Source: Streptomyces spororaveus (GTDB lineage Bacteria > Actinomycetota > Actinomycetes > Streptomycetales > Streptomycetaceae). Taken from it: a stretch of 64,000 bases of DNA. Under the pieces are notes generated by a model, which saw only the letters and a program-made list of their open reading frames with translations, had not been told where the DNA came from and did not search any database. Every line of letters begins with the position of its first letter. The stretch's first letter is position 1. A program made the position numbers and the translations under genes. The stretch covers positions 2,542,001 to 2,606,000 of the forward strand of contig NZ_BNED01000005.1 in the NCBI RefSeq assembly GCF_016755875.1, written 5' to 3'. Shown here in pieces: positions 25,322 to 34,831 of this stretch.

Positions 25322-26494
25322 ATGCGACCGAACCGACCGGTCACCGCGATTCTGTGCGCGGCCACGCTCGCGCTGACCGCGGCTGCCTGCGGCCCCGGCG
25401 ACGGGGAGGCCGGCGGCGACGCCAAGCCGACCGTGGCTGCGAGCCTGCCGAGCCAGGACGGGGGGATAACCATCCCCGACCAGCTCAAGGACAAGCTCAA
25501 AGAGCACGGATTCGACATGGAGAAGTGGAAGGGGGGTGAGTGGAAGAACTGGAAGAGGGAGGACTGGCTCCGCGAGGCGGGCGACTACATCAACCCGGTC
25601 ATCGAGGGCCTGTGGGACCCGGACCGCATGCGTGACGCCGAGCAGCCGCAGCGCCCGTCGGTCGACCCCGACGCGGGCAAGGACCAGGGTGTCACCGACC
25701 CGACCCCGGTACCGGTGACGGCCAAGGTGGCCAATCCGCCTTACCACACGAACATTCCGGCGTCCGGCAAGGTGTTCTTCGACGGCCCCGAGGGCTCGAT
25801 GGTCTGCTCTGCGACCGTCGTCAAGGACCCGGCCCACCCCGGCAAGTCGAACATGGTCTGGACCGCGGGCCACTGCGTGCACGCGGGCAAGGCCGGCGGC
25901 TGGTACCGCAACATCGCCTTCGTCCCGTCCTACAACAACGCGGGCAAGCCGGCGGCTCAGCTCAAGGGCGCGCCCCGCGAGCAGGTGGCCCCGTACGGCG
26001 TCTGGTGGAGCGACTGGGCGCAGACCTCCGACCAGTGGATCGCGAGCGGCGGCCCGACCGGTGGCGCGGGTGCCCCGTACGACTTCGCGGTGCTGCACGT
26101 GGCGCCCGAGAAGGGCAGCACCAAGTCCCTGGAGGAGACGGTCGGTTCGGCGCTCCCCGTCGAGTTCGGCGCTCAGTCCGTGCCGAAGGTCGCGAGCATC
26201 ACGGCGACGGGCTACCCGGCGGCGGCTCCGTTCGACGGCCAGCGGGCCTTCCAGTGCACGGACAAGCCGGGCCGGCTGTCCCTGAACGCGAACGACCCCG
26301 TGATGTACCGCATCGGCTGCACCATGACCGGCGGCTCCTCCGGCGGTGGCTGGGTCGCGGCGGGCGCCGACGGCAAGCCGGCGCTGGTGTCGAACACGTC
26401 GATCGGCCCGGCCAAGGCGGGTTGGCTGGCTGGACCCCGGCTGGGGCCTGAGGCGAAGGGCATCTTCGACGCCGTCAGCCGCAAATTCAAGTAG
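25322..26494 (+). CDS. secreted lipoprotein, trypsin-like serine peptidase
   Basis: 390 residues from ATG 25322 with an AGGGGGA ribosome site. A lipoprotein signal peptide ends in LTAAAC, with the lipidated Cys at about residue 23, so the protein is anchored outside the membrane. Residues 60-125 are a charged linker. The chymotrypsin-like triad is visible: His in VWTAGHCVHAG, Asp in APYDFAVLHVA, Ser in TMTGGSSGGGW. The fold resembles the glutamyl endopeptidase-like secreted proteases of actinomycetes. Natural substrates are unknown. A strong terminator follows at 26513-26551. Confidence 0.9.
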   Translation: MRPNRPVTAILCAATLALTAAACGPGDGEAGGDAKPTVAASLPSQDGGITIPDQLKDKLKEHGFDMEKWKGGEWKNWKREDWLREAGDYINPVIEGLWDPDRMRDAEQPQRPSVDPDAGKDQGVTDPTPVPVTAKVANPPYHTNIPASGKVFFDGPEGSMVCSATVVKDPAHPGKSNMVWTAGHCVHAGKAGGWYRNIAFVPSYNNAGKPAAQLKGAPREQVAPYGVWWSDWAQTSDQWIASGGPTGGAGAPYDFAVLHVAPEKGSTKSLEETVGSALPVEFGAQSVPKVASITATGYPAAAPFDGQRAFQCTDKPGRLSLNANDPVMYRIGCTMTGGSSGGGWVAAGADGKPALVSNTSIGPAKAGWLAGPRLGPEAKGIFDAVSRKFK

Positions 26495-26512
26495 GGCACA
26501 AGTACTGACATG

Positions 26513-26551
26513 ACGGCTGAGGCCCCCTGCGTCGCAGGGGGCCTCAGCCGT
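26513..26551. terminator. strong hairpin terminator
   Basis: Perfect 18-bp stem (26513-26530 with 26534-26551) and a 3-nt loop, between the convergent serine peptidase and hflX genes. Confidence 0.85.
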
Positions 26552-26600
26552 TGCTTCGTCGAGCCGTCGAGCCGTCAAGCCGTCAGACGGTCAGGCGCGC

Positions 26601-28103
26601 TCAGTGCTTCGCGAGCGCGTACGGCGCCAGGTCCGCAGCCAGTTCCTGGTGGACCCGCGCCTTGAGCAGGGTGCCGTCCGGGGTGTGCTCCTCGGAGATC
26701 ACCTCGCCCTCGGCGTGCGCCTTGGCGACCAGCGAGCCGCGCGTGTACGGCACCATGGCCTCCACCTCGACCTCGGGCCGCGGCAGCTCGGAGTCGATGA
26801 GCGCGAGGAGCTCCTCGATGCCCAGGCCCGTCCGCGCCGAGACGGCGATGGAGTGCCGCTCGATCCGCAGCAGCCGCTGCAGCACGAGCGGATCCGCGGC
26901 GTCCGCCTTGTTGATCACGACGATCTCGGGCACGTTCACCGCGCCGACCTCGCGGATCACCTCGCGCACCGCCGCCAGCTGCTCCTCCGGCGCCGGGTGC
27001 GAACCGTCCACGATGTGCAGGATCAGGTCGGAGTCCCCGACCTCCTCCATCGTGGAGCGGAAGGCCTCGACCAGGTGGTGGGGCAGGTGCCGGACGAAGC
27101 CGACCGTGTCGGCCAGGGTGTAGACCCGGCCGCTCGGCGTCTCGGCCCGGCGCACGGTCGGGTCGAGGGTGGCGAACAGCGCGTTCTCCACCAGTACGCC
27201 CGCGCCCGTCAGGCGGTTGAGCAGCGAGGACTTGCCCGCGTTGGTGTAACCGGCGATGGCGACCGAGGGCACCTTGTTGCGGCGCCGTTCCTGCCGCTTG
27301 ATGTCCCGGCCGGTCTTCATCTCCGCGATCTCCCGGCGCATCTTCGCCATCTTCTCGCGGATCCGCCGCCGGTCGGTCTCGATCTTGGTCTCACCGGGGC
27401 CTCGGGTGGCCATGCCGCCACCGCCGCCGCCACCCATCTGCCGGGACAGCGACGCACCCCAGCCACGCAGGCGCGGCAGCATGTACTGCATCTGCGCGAG
27501 CGCGACCTGCGCCTTGCCCTCTCGGGACTTGGCGTGCTGGGCGAAGATGTCGAGGATCAGGGCGGTCCGGTCGACCACCTTGACCTTGACGACGTCTTCG
27601 AGCGCGATGAGCTGGCCGGGGCTGAGCTCGCCGTCGCACACGACGGTGTCGGCGCCGCTCTCCATGACGATGTCACGCAGTTCGCGCGCCTTGCCCGAGC
27701 CGATGAAGGTGGCCGGGTCCGGCTTGTCACGGCGCTGGATCACGCCGTCGAGTACGAGGGCACCCGCCGTCTCGGCGAGGGCGGCGAGCTCCGCGAGGGA
27801 GTTCTCCGCGTCGTTCACCGTGCCGGAGGTCCAGACCCCGACCAGTACGACGCGCTCCAGGCGCAGCTGCCGGTACTCGACCTCGGTGACGTCTTCGAGC
27901 TCGGTGGAGAGGCCGGCCACGCGGCGCAGCGCTGCGCGCTCCGAGCGCTCGAACTGCTCGCCGTCCCGGTCTCCGTCGATCTCGTGGCTCCAGGCGACGT
28001 CCTCTTCCATCAGGGCATCGGCCCGAAGGCTCTCGGTGTAGCTCTGCGAGTCCCGCACGTCCTGTGCGTCCCGCGCGTCCTGGGAAGGGGAAGAGGAGGT
28101 CAT
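26601..28103 (-). CDS. hflX: ribosome-associated GTPase HflX
   Basis: 500 residues. Binds 50S/70S ribosomes and rescues stalled or heat-damaged ribosomes; in actinobacteria linked to stress and antibiotic tolerance. The N-terminal HflX domain contains the Gly-rich loop QMGGGGGGGMATRGPGE and a long helix. The G domain has G1 GYTNAGKSSLLN, G3 DTVGFVRHLPHHL and G4 NKAD. The length of about 500 fits the actinobacterial form with an acidic N-terminal extension. The upstream region holds a repeated CACGTTA motif array (28135-28172). Confidence 0.95.
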   Translation of the reverse strand: MTSSSPSQDARDAQDVRDSQSYTESLRADALMEEDVAWSHEIDGDRDGEQFERSERAALRRVAGLSTELEDVTEVEYRQLRLERVVLVGVWTSGTVNDAENSLAELAALAETAGALVLDGVIQRRDKPDPATFIGSGKARELRDIVMESGADTVVCDGELSPGQLIALEDVVKVKVVDRTALILDIFAQHAKSREGKAQVALAQMQYMLPRLRGWGASLSRQMGGGGGGGMATRGPGETKIETDRRRIREKMAKMRREIAEMKTGRDIKRQERRRNKVPSVAIAGYTNAGKSSLLNRLTGAGVLVENALFATLDPTVRRAETPSGRVYTLADTVGFVRHLPHHLVEAFRSTMEEVGDSDLILHIVDGSHPAPEEQLAAVREVIREVGAVNVPEIVVINKADAADPLVLQRLLRIERHSIAVSARTGLGIEELLALIDSELPRPEVEVEAMVPYTRGSLVAKAHAEGEVISEEHTPDGTLLKARVHQELAADLAPYALAKH

Positions 28104-28134
28104 TGGATCCTTACGTCGATTCGAATAGCCGTGT

Positions 28135-28172
28135 CACGTTAGCTGGCACGTGGCACGTTATCTGTCACGTCC
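28135..28172. repeat. two 19-bp imperfect direct repeats upstream of hflX
   Basis: Units 28135-28153 and 28154-28172 match at 15 of 19 positions; each contains CACGTTA and a second CACGT, and another AACGTG follows at 28173. They lie 32 bp upstream of the hflX start, where a regulator could bind on successive helix faces. Confidence 0.6.
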
Positions 28173-28250
28173 AACGTGTCACACCGCCGGGGGATTCCCC
28201 GTGCGGCCCCGTCGATGGTGACATGCCCGTTCCTCGCCGGTCACACCCTT

Positions 28251-29723
28251 TTATCGGGCGCTCCCGCCCGGCGCGGCCTTCCCGGAGGCCGTCTTTCCGC
28301 TCCACTCCGGGTGCCCGGGCATCGGCGGGGTGGTGGTCCCGTACAGCCAGGGCTCCAGGAAGGCCTGAAGGTCGCGCCCCGCCTCCTGCGAGGCCAGGCG
28401 TACGAAGTCGGCCGTCCCCGCGATCCCGTCCCGGTTCTCTGTGACCCAGCGCCGCTCGATCCGCTCGAAGGCCTCGGTGCCGATCTCCTGCCGCAGGGCG
28501 TAGAGGATCAGTGCGGCCCCGTCGTAGACCACCGGCCGGAACAGTCCGATCTTCTCGCCGGGTGCGGCGGCCTTCGGGGCGGCCGGCGGGCCGCCCGCCG
28601 CCCGCCACTGGTCGGAGCGCTGGTACGCCTCGCGCATGCGCCGCTCCAGGGAGTACTTGCCCAGCCCGTCGGCGTACAGGGCCTCGTACCAGGTGGCGTG
28701 TCCCTCGTTGAGCCACAGGTCGGACCAGGTCCGCGGGGTGACGCTGTCACCGAACCACTGGTGGGCGAGCTCGTGGACCATCACGGACTCGACGTACCAG
28801 TCGGGGTAGCCCTCACCGGCGAACAGGCTGCTCTCGAAGAGCGAGAGGGTCTGCGTCTCCAGCTCGAAGCCGGTCGTGGCCCGGGCGATCAGTACCCCGT
28901 AGTTCTCGAAGGGGTAGCGGCCGACCCGCTCCTCCATCCACGCGATGTGGCCCGAGGTCTTCTTCAGCCAGGGGTCGAGCCGCTCCCGGTCCTTGGCGGG
29001 TACCACGTCGCGCAGCGGCAGCCCGTGCGGTCCGGTGCCGTGCACGACGGCGGAGCGGCCCACCGAGACCTGGGCCAGCTCGGTGGCCATCGGGTGCCGG
29101 GTCCGGTACGTCCAGGTCGTCGTGGGGCCGAGCCGCAGGGCGGGGGCCACCGGCTCCCCGTTGGCGACGGCGGTGAGACCCTGCGGGGCGGTGATCCGGA
29201 AGGTGAAGAAGGCCTTGTCGGCGGGGTGGTCGTTGCAGGGGAAGACGCGGTGCGCGGCGTCCGCCTGGTTGGCCATGGCCAGGCCGTCCTCGGTGGGCAC
29301 CCAGCCGCCGTCGCCGCGGCCGCGCGGGTCGCTGGTGTGCCGGATCGTGATGTGCAGCGGCATGTTGTCCGCCACCGGGCGGGCGGGGGTCAGGACCAGG
29401 TCCTCCGCCACGCTCTCGAACCGCGCCGGCTCCCCGTTGACCTCGGCGGACGCCACCTTGCCGTGGGTGAAGTCCAGGTTGATGAGCTCCAGCCGCTCCA
29501 GGGCGCGGGCGTCGATGACGGTGACCGCGTCGAGCGGGCTCAGGTTGTCCTTGTAGGCGAGGGACAGGTCGTACGAGAGCACGTCGTACCCGGGGTTGCC
29601 GAGCTCCGGGAAGAGCCGGTCCCCGATGCCCAGCGGCTTCGGTGGGGGCAGGACGGCGGCGACGAGGGTGAGGGAGGCCGCGGCGAGCAGGGCGGCGCGC
29701 AGGCGCGGGGAGGAGAGCTGCAT
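28251..29723 (-). CDS. M1-family metallopeptidase, secreted
   Basis: 490 residues from ATG 29723. The N-terminal signal sequence (LRAALLAAASLTLVAAVL) implies export. Gluzincin aminopeptidase with the zinc motif HELAHQW and the third ligand Glu in LWLNEGHATW 18 residues on. The substrate N-terminus is normally recognised by a GxMEN motif; here the corresponding region is ARATTGFELETQTL. The N-terminal beta-saddle domain is present, but the large C-terminal domain of full-length M1 enzymes is absent, as in other short actinobacterial members. It lies between hflX and the RelA/SpoT gene on the same strand. Confidence 0.9.
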   Translation of the reverse strand: MQLSSPRLRAALLAAASLTLVAAVLPPPKPLGIGDRLFPELGNPGYDVLSYDLSLAYKDNLSPLDAVTVIDARALERLELINLDFTHGKVASAEVNGEPARFESVAEDLVLTPARPVADNMPLHITIRHTSDPRGRGDGGWVPTEDGLAMANQADAAHRVFPCNDHPADKAFFTFRITAPQGLTAVANGEPVAPALRLGPTTTWTYRTRHPMATELAQVSVGRSAVVHGTGPHGLPLRDVVPAKDRERLDPWLKKTSGHIAWMEERVGRYPFENYGVLIARATTGFELETQTLSLFESSLFAGEGYPDWYVESVMVHELAHQWFGDSVTPRTWSDLWLNEGHATWYEALYADGLGKYSLERRMREAYQRSDQWRAAGGPPAAPKAAAPGEKIGLFRPVVYDGAALILYALRQEIGTEAFERIERRWVTENRDGIAGTADFVRLASQEAGRDLQAFLEPWLYGTTTPPMPGHPEWSGKTASGKAAPGGSAR

Positions 29724-29837
29724 CCACCACCGCTTACCAGCGCCCGCCACACGGCCGCGTACGGCGCGCGACGGTTCCACCCGAACGGGACCTTCCGGAG
29801 CCGTCCCGGCCTACGTCGGCACCCGGCAGGCGTCGGC

Positions 29838-31919
29838 CTAGACCCGGCTGACGTCGTACACGCCCGGCACGTCCCGCATCGCCCGCATCAGCGCGGGCAG
29901 CCCGGCCGCGTCGGGCAGCTGCAGGGTGTAGCTGTGCCGCACCCGCTGCTCGACCGGCGGTTCCACGGTCGCGGAGACCACCTCGACGCCTTCGCGGGCG
30001 ATGGCCTCGGTCAGATCGGCCAGCAGATGCGGGCGGCCGAACGATTCAGCGAGCAGGGTGACCCGGCAGTCCGCCGTGGCCCGCCAGTGCACGGCGACGG
30101 ACGTGCGCCCCACGGCGCGCATCTGCGCCACCGCCGCGCAGTGGATGCGGTGGACGGTGACGGCGCCGCCCCGGACCAGGAAGCCGGCGACGGCGTCCGG
30201 CGGCACCGGGGTGCAGCACCCGGCCAGCCGCACGGTGGCGTCGGGCAGATCGGCGACCGCGTTGCCCCCGCCGCCGCGGGCTCCGACCACCGACAGCGGC
30301 GCCCGGGCGGCCGAGGTCGTGGACATGGCCCGGTCGGGGTGGGCTTCGAGCCAACTGCTGATGGCGATCCGGGCGGCGGGGGTCCGCGCGTGGTCCAGCC
30401 ACTCGGCGGCGGGTCCGGAGGAGGCGTCCTGGGCGAGCAGCAGCTGAACGGTGTCCCCGTCGGACAGCGGGGAGGACAGGGAGGTGAGGCGCCCGTTGAC
30501 GCGGGCGCCGATACAGCCGTGGGCCGCCTCGCCGTGCTGCGCGTAGGCGGCGTCGATACAGCTGGCCCCGGCCGGCAGGCCCAGGGTGCCCCCGTCGGCC
30601 CGGAACACGGTGATCTCCCGGTCCTGCGCCAGCTCGGCCCGGAGCACGGTCCAGAAGGTGTCGGGGTCGGGCGCGGACTGCTGCCAGTCGAGCAGCCGGG
30701 ACAGCCAGCCGGGCCGCGTGGGGTCCACGCGCTCCTCGTCCGGGTCGGCGGCGGCGTCGGGCGTGGCGGTGGCGTACGGGTTGCCGAGGGCGACCACGCC
30801 GGCCTCGGCGACGCGGTGCATCTGCCGGGTCCGCACGATGACCTCGGCCACGTAGCCCTCGGGGGTGGCGACGGCGGTGTGCAGCGACTGGTAGAGGTTG
30901 AACTTCGGGGCGGCGATGAAGTCCTTGAACTCGGAGACGACCGGGGTGAAGCAGGTGTGCAGCTCGCCGAGCACGGCGTAGCAGTCGGCGTTCTCGCCGA
31001 CGAGGACGAGGACGCGGCCGAAGTCGGAGCCGCGCAGTTCGCCGCGGGTGCGGGCGATGCGGTGAACGGATACGAAGTGCCTCGGGCGTACCTGTACTTC
31101 GGCGGCGATGCCGGCGTCGCGCAGGACGCCGCGTACGGAGTCGGCGATGGCGGGCAGCGGGTCGCGTTCCCCGGCGTGGGCGGCGATGAGCGCGCGGGTG
31201 CTCTCGTACTCCTCGGGGTGCAGGATCGCGAAGACGAGGTCTTCCAGCTCGGTCTTGAGTGCCTGGACGCCGAGCCGTTCGGCGAGCGGGATGAGGACGT
31301 CGCGGGTGACCTTGGCGATGCGGGCCTGCTTCTCGGGGCGCATCACGCCCAGGGTGCGCATGTTGTGCAGCCGGTCGGCGAGTTTGATGGACATGACGCG
31401 GACGTCGTTGCCGGTGGCGACGAGCATCTTGCGGAAGGTCTCGGGTTCGGCGGCGGCGCCGTAGTCGATCTTCTCCACCTTGGTGACGCCGTCGACGATG
31501 AAGCACACCTCGTCGCCGAACTCGGCCCGGACCTGATCGAGGGTCACATCGGTGTCCTCGACGGTGTCGTGGAGCAGAGAGGCCGTCAAGGTCGTGGTCT
31601 CCGCGCCGAGTTCGGCGAGAATCAGGGTAACGGCGAGCGGATGTGTGATGTACGGCTCACCACTTTTTCGCATCTGGCCGCGGTGCGAGGTCTCCGCGAG
31701 GAGATACGCACGGCGCAGAATGGACAAATCGGCGTCCGGATGGTGGGCGCGATGCGCCTCGGCGACATGGCCGATCGCGTCCGGAAGCCGGTCTCGTGAC
31801 GTCGGCCCGAGCAGGGCCGCACGCCCGAGCCGGCGCAGATCGAGCCTGGTCCGCCCCCGTCTGCGGAGCTCAGGGCGCGCTTCGGGGTGTGCTTCGGGGT
31901 TCGTGGCCTCTGCACTCAT
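29838..31919 (-). CDS. RelA/SpoT homologue (second RSH protein)
   Basis: 693 residues from ATG 31919 with GGAGGTG upstream. Metabolises the alarmone (p)ppGpp. The HD hydrolase domain is well kept (HPLAVTLILAELG, LLHDTVEDTDVT, KLADRLHNMRTLG). The synthetase domain follows (VRPRHFVSVHRI, FKDFIAAPKFNLYQSLHTAV, AEVIVRTRQMHRVAEAG) but differs from canonical enzymes at some active-site positions. TGS (EITVFRADGGTLGLPAGAS), a Cys-containing region and a C-terminal ACT domain are recognisable. This matches the RshA-type protein of Streptomyces, distinct from the main RelA. Confidence 0.92.
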   Translation of the reverse strand: MSAEATNPEAHPEARPELRRRGRTRLDLRRLGRAALLGPTSRDRLPDAIGHVAEAHRAHHPDADLSILRRAYLLAETSHRGQMRKSGEPYITHPLAVTLILAELGAETTTLTASLLHDTVEDTDVTLDQVRAEFGDEVCFIVDGVTKVEKIDYGAAAEPETFRKMLVATGNDVRVMSIKLADRLHNMRTLGVMRPEKQARIAKVTRDVLIPLAERLGVQALKTELEDLVFAILHPEEYESTRALIAAHAGERDPLPAIADSVRGVLRDAGIAAEVQVRPRHFVSVHRIARTRGELRGSDFGRVLVLVGENADCYAVLGELHTCFTPVVSEFKDFIAAPKFNLYQSLHTAVATPEGYVAEVIVRTRQMHRVAEAGVVALGNPYATATPDAAADPDEERVDPTRPGWLSRLLDWQQSAPDPDTFWTVLRAELAQDREITVFRADGGTLGLPAGASCIDAAYAQHGEAAHGCIGARVNGRLTSLSSPLSDGDTVQLLLAQDASSGPAAEWLDHARTPAARIAISSWLEAHPDRAMSTTSAARAPLSVVGARGGGGNAVADLPDATVRLAGCCTPVPPDAVAGFLVRGGAVTVHRIHCAAVAQMRAVGRTSVAVHWRATADCRVTLLAESFGRPHLLADLTEAIAREGVEVVSATVEPPVEQRVRHSYTLQLPDAAGLPALMRAMRDVPGVYDVSRV

Positions 31920-32059
31920 GGGCACCTCCGGCGGCTTCGACCGGCGGTGGCGGGCATGGGGTGAGCCCTCAGGGCCGGTGCCTGATGTTACCGACCCCAC
32001 CACGTGGCGCAGTCCACCTCTCGCTCAGCGTGAAACGGATCACCCATTAGAGGGAAGCT

Positions 32060-32935
32060 TCAGGCGAAAGCCGTTTCGGTGAGCCAGGCCTCGTCGAACT
32101 CTCCCGAAGCCACGATCACGGCCGGTCCGGTCATGTCGATCTGCCCGTCGGGGTGTTCGGTGATGATCAGGGTTCCGCCGGGCAGGTCGACGGTGTACGC
32201 GACCGCGTCCCCGGTGGTGGCCGGGTCCGCCCCGTCGCGGCGGATGGCCGCCACTGCCACGGCGCAGGCGCCGGTGCCGCAGGAGCGGGTCTCGCCGGAG
32301 CCGCGCTCGTGGACGCGCATGGCGACGTGCCGGGGGCCGCGGTCGACGACGAACTCGACGTTGACCCCGGTCGGGTAGGCGGACGCCGGGCTGAACGGCG
32401 GGGCGGTGTAGAGGGTCCCGGCGTCGTCGAGGCTGTCGACGAAGGCCACGGCGTGCGGGTTCCCCATGTTCACGTTGCGCGCGGGCCAGCTCCGCTCCCC
32501 GACGCTGACCGTGACCTCGCCCTCGGGCAGCCGGGCCCGGCCCATGGAGACGGTGACGTCGCCGCCCTTGTCGAGGTGCACGCGCTTGACGCCGCCGCGG
32601 GTGGCGACGGCGAGGTCGCCGGGCTCGACGTGTCCGGCGTACTGGAGGTAGCGGGCGAAGACGCGCACGCCGTTGCCGCACATCTCGGCGATGGAGCCGT
32701 CGCTGTTGCGGTAGTCCATGAACCACTCGGCCTCGTCGGCCAGGTGCGCGGCCTCCGGGTGCGCGGCGGAGCGGACGACGTGCAGCACCCCGTCGCCCCC
32801 GATCCCCGCGCGCCGGTCGCACAGCTTCACGACGGCGGAGGCGGGCAGCTCGATGGCGTTGTCCGGGTCCGGGACGATCACGAAGTCGTTCTCGGTGCCG
32901 TGGCCCTTGAGAAAGGAGAGGGTGGTCTGCGTCAC
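32060..32935 (-). CDS. dapF: diaminopimelate epimerase
   Basis: 291 residues. Converts LL- to meso-diaminopimelate for lysine and peptidoglycan synthesis; Streptomyces peptidoglycan uses the LL form, so here it mainly serves lysine. The two catalytic cysteines are visible in AEMCGNGVRVFARY (near residue 85) and SCGTGACAVAVAA (near residue 225). GHGTENDFVIV at the N-terminus is typical. The gene stands between the rsh gene and the small membrane protein gene, all leftward. Confidence 0.97.
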   Translation of the reverse strand: MTQTTLSFLKGHGTENDFVIVPDPDNAIELPASAVVKLCDRRAGIGGDGVLHVVRSAAHPEAAHLADEAEWFMDYRNSDGSIAEMCGNGVRVFARYLQYAGHVEPGDLAVATRGGVKRVHLDKGGDVTVSMGRARLPEGEVTVSVGERSWPARNVNMGNPHAVAFVDSLDDAGTLYTAPPFSPASAYPTGVNVEFVVDRGPRHVAMRVHERGSGETRSCGTGACAVAVAAIRRDGADPATTGDAVAYTVDLPGGTLIITEHPDGQIDMTGPAVIVASGEFDEAWLTETAFA

Positions 32936-33073
32936 CCGCCCATGGTACCGAGCCCCAGCTCAGAGGTGCCGGAGCGTCCGAGGGGCGGAATCGGAACAGG
33001 GACCGGACGGGGGACTGGACGGGCGACGGACGGGGGACTGCGCGGGGCCGTACGAGGAACCGGACGGCCGCGG

Positions 33074-33586
33074 TCAGCGGAGCCGGGCGACCCGGTACAC
33101 GGCGAGGCCTACGACGGCGAGCGCGACGACGGCGTACAGCGCGGCCATGCGCCAGTCCGGCCGGCGGCCGCTCCCCCGGGCCGGGAGACCGGGCCACGTG
33201 TAGCCGACCCGTCGGGCGGCCATCATTCCCCAGCCTCCGGCGCAGCAGCTGATCAGGAAGCCGAGCATGGCGACCACGGCTCCGCCGTCGCCGAACTCGA
33301 AGGCGAGCGGGAAGGCGAACATCAGCGAACCGGTGGCGGCGAGCATCGCGATGGGGGCGATCTGCCACAGGCGCAGGCGGCGCTGCGGGCGCAGTTCGAC
33401 CTCGAACTCGGGTCCGGCGGCGGCCTCGGCCTCGGCGGAGTCCGGGGCGTCCGGGCCGTCCGGGGTCAGGCGCGCCGGATCGGCGGGCAGCCCGAGCCCC
33501 GCGGGCCCGTCCGTCCCGTCCAGAAGCATCGGATCCGCTTCCCTCCGGGTGTCGTCCCGCCCGGTGTCACGAGGGCCGGCCTCCAT
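33074..33586 (-). CDS. uncharacterised membrane protein
   Basis: 170 residues from ATG 33586; a GTG two codons upstream is an alternative, both using GGAGGG. Residues 1-70 are hydrophilic and acidic. Hydrophobic segments follow at about 74-94 (APIAMLAATGSLMFAFPLAF), 100-120 (AVVAMLGFLISCCAGGWGMMAA) and 147-165 (AALYAVVALAVVGLAVY). I recognise no family. It sits between miaA and dapF in the same orientation. Confidence 0.75.
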   Translation of the reverse strand: MEAGPRDTGRDDTRREADPMLLDGTDGPAGLGLPADPARLTPDGPDAPDSAEAEAAAGPEFEVELRPQRRLRLWQIAPIAMLAATGSLMFAFPLAFEFGDGGAVVAMLGFLISCCAGGWGMMAARRVGYTWPGLPARGSGRRPDWRMAALYAVVALAVVGLAVYRVARLR

Positions 33587-33718
33587 CGCCACGCGCCCTC
33601 CCCACTCGGACTCAGTACGCCGCCGTTCATCGCAGGTGATCGCACCCGCTGGAGTTTGATGATGGCACGCCCCCGGCCCCGCTACTGGCGCGTGAGGCGT
33701 CCCGATGCCATCACGTGA

Positions 33719-34657
33719 TCAGGCTGTGACCGCTCGTTCGACCAACGACTGCGCGAGTCCGGGGAGTTCCCCCCGGTCGGCGGCGGCCCCGCTGAGCCAG
33801 TGCACGCGCGGGTCGCGGCGGAACCAGGAGTCCTGGCGGCGGGCGAACCGCTTGGTCGCCCGGACGGTCTCGGCCCGTGCCTCGTCCTCGGTGCACTCAC
33901 CGGCGAGGGCGGCCAGGACCTGCTGGTAGCCGAGCGCCCTGGAGGCGGTGATTCCGTCGCGCAGCCCGCGGGCCTCCAGTGCGCGGACCTCGTCCACGAG
34001 CCCGGCCTCCCACATCCGGTCGACCCGCAGCGCGATCCGCTCGTCGAGCTCCGGCCGGGCCACGTCGACGCCGATCTGCACGGTGTCGTAGACCGACTCG
34101 TGGCCGGGCAGGTTGGCGGTGAAGGGGCGGCCGGTGATCTCGATCACCTCCAGCGCGCGGACGATGCGGCGGCCGTTGCTGGGCAGGATGGCCTGCGCTG
34201 CGGCCGGGTCGGCGGCGGCGAGCCGGGCGTGCAGGGCGCCGGGGCCGCGCAGCGTGACCTCTTCCTCCAGGCGGGCGCGGACCTCGGGGTCGGTGCCGGG
34301 GAACTCCATGACGTCCAGGGCGCCGCGGACGTAGAGGCCGGATCCGCCGACGAGGACGGGAGTGCGGCCCTCGGCGAGCAGTTTGTCGATCTCCAGGCGG
34401 GCCAGCCGCTGGTAGTCGGCGACGTTCGCGGTGTCGGTGACGTCCCAGATGTCGAGGAGGTGGTGCGGGACACCGCCGCGCTCCTCGGTCGTCAGTTTGG
34501 CGGTGCCGATGTCCATCCCCCGGTACAGCTGCATGGAGTCGGCGTTGACGACCTCGCCGTCGAAATGGCGGGCCAGGGCGACGCCCAGGTCGGACTTTCC
34601 TGCCGCGGTGGGACCTACGACGGCGATGACCCGCGGGGCGGTGGCTGCTTTCCTCAC
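33719..34657 (-). CDS. miaA: tRNA dimethylallyltransferase
   Basis: 312 residues from GTG 34657. Adds dimethylallyl to N6 of A37 in tRNAs reading UNN codons; MiaB then methylthiolates the product. Visible motifs: P-loop VVGPTAAGKSDLG, NADSMQLYRGMDIGTAKLT, VPHHLLDIWDVT, GGSGLYVRGALD and RFARRQDSWFRRDPRVHWL near the end. The upstream in-frame extension (to 34807) has non-coding character and no ribosome site. miaB lies 1.6 kb away on the same strand. Confidence 0.96.
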   Translation of the reverse strand: MRKAATAPRVIAVVGPTAAGKSDLGVALARHFDGEVVNADSMQLYRGMDIGTAKLTTEERGGVPHHLLDIWDVTDTANVADYQRLARLEIDKLLAEGRTPVLVGGSGLYVRGALDVMEFPGTDPEVRARLEEEVTLRGPGALHARLAAADPAAAQAILPSNGRRIVRALEVIEITGRPFTANLPGHESVYDTVQIGVDVARPELDERIALRVDRMWEAGLVDEVRALEARGLRDGITASRALGYQQVLAALAGECTEDEARAETVRATKRFARRQDSWFRRDPRVHWLSGAAADRGELPGLAQSLVERAVTA

Positions 34658-34831
34658 CGCCCCAGTCTCGCAGCCCCAGGTCAAGGCGCAGGCATGTACC
34701 CGATCGAGTGACGTGACGAGGTGCGGTCGGGGTCGTTGCCCTGGCGAGGTTCCGGCCGGGCGTACGCCCGGCGCAGGCCGGTCCGGTCGACGCGGAACTT
34801 CACTCACACGAGTAGCGTTACGGGAGTAGAC

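Noticed and set aside
28135..28172. CRISPR array
   Set aside because: Only two imperfect 19-bp units without spacers; no cas genes in the window.
28176..31799. 1207-codon open frame antisense to the M1 peptidase and RSH genes
   Set aside because: Shadow of two well-supported genes; Gly/Val/Arg-rich with no recognisable motif.
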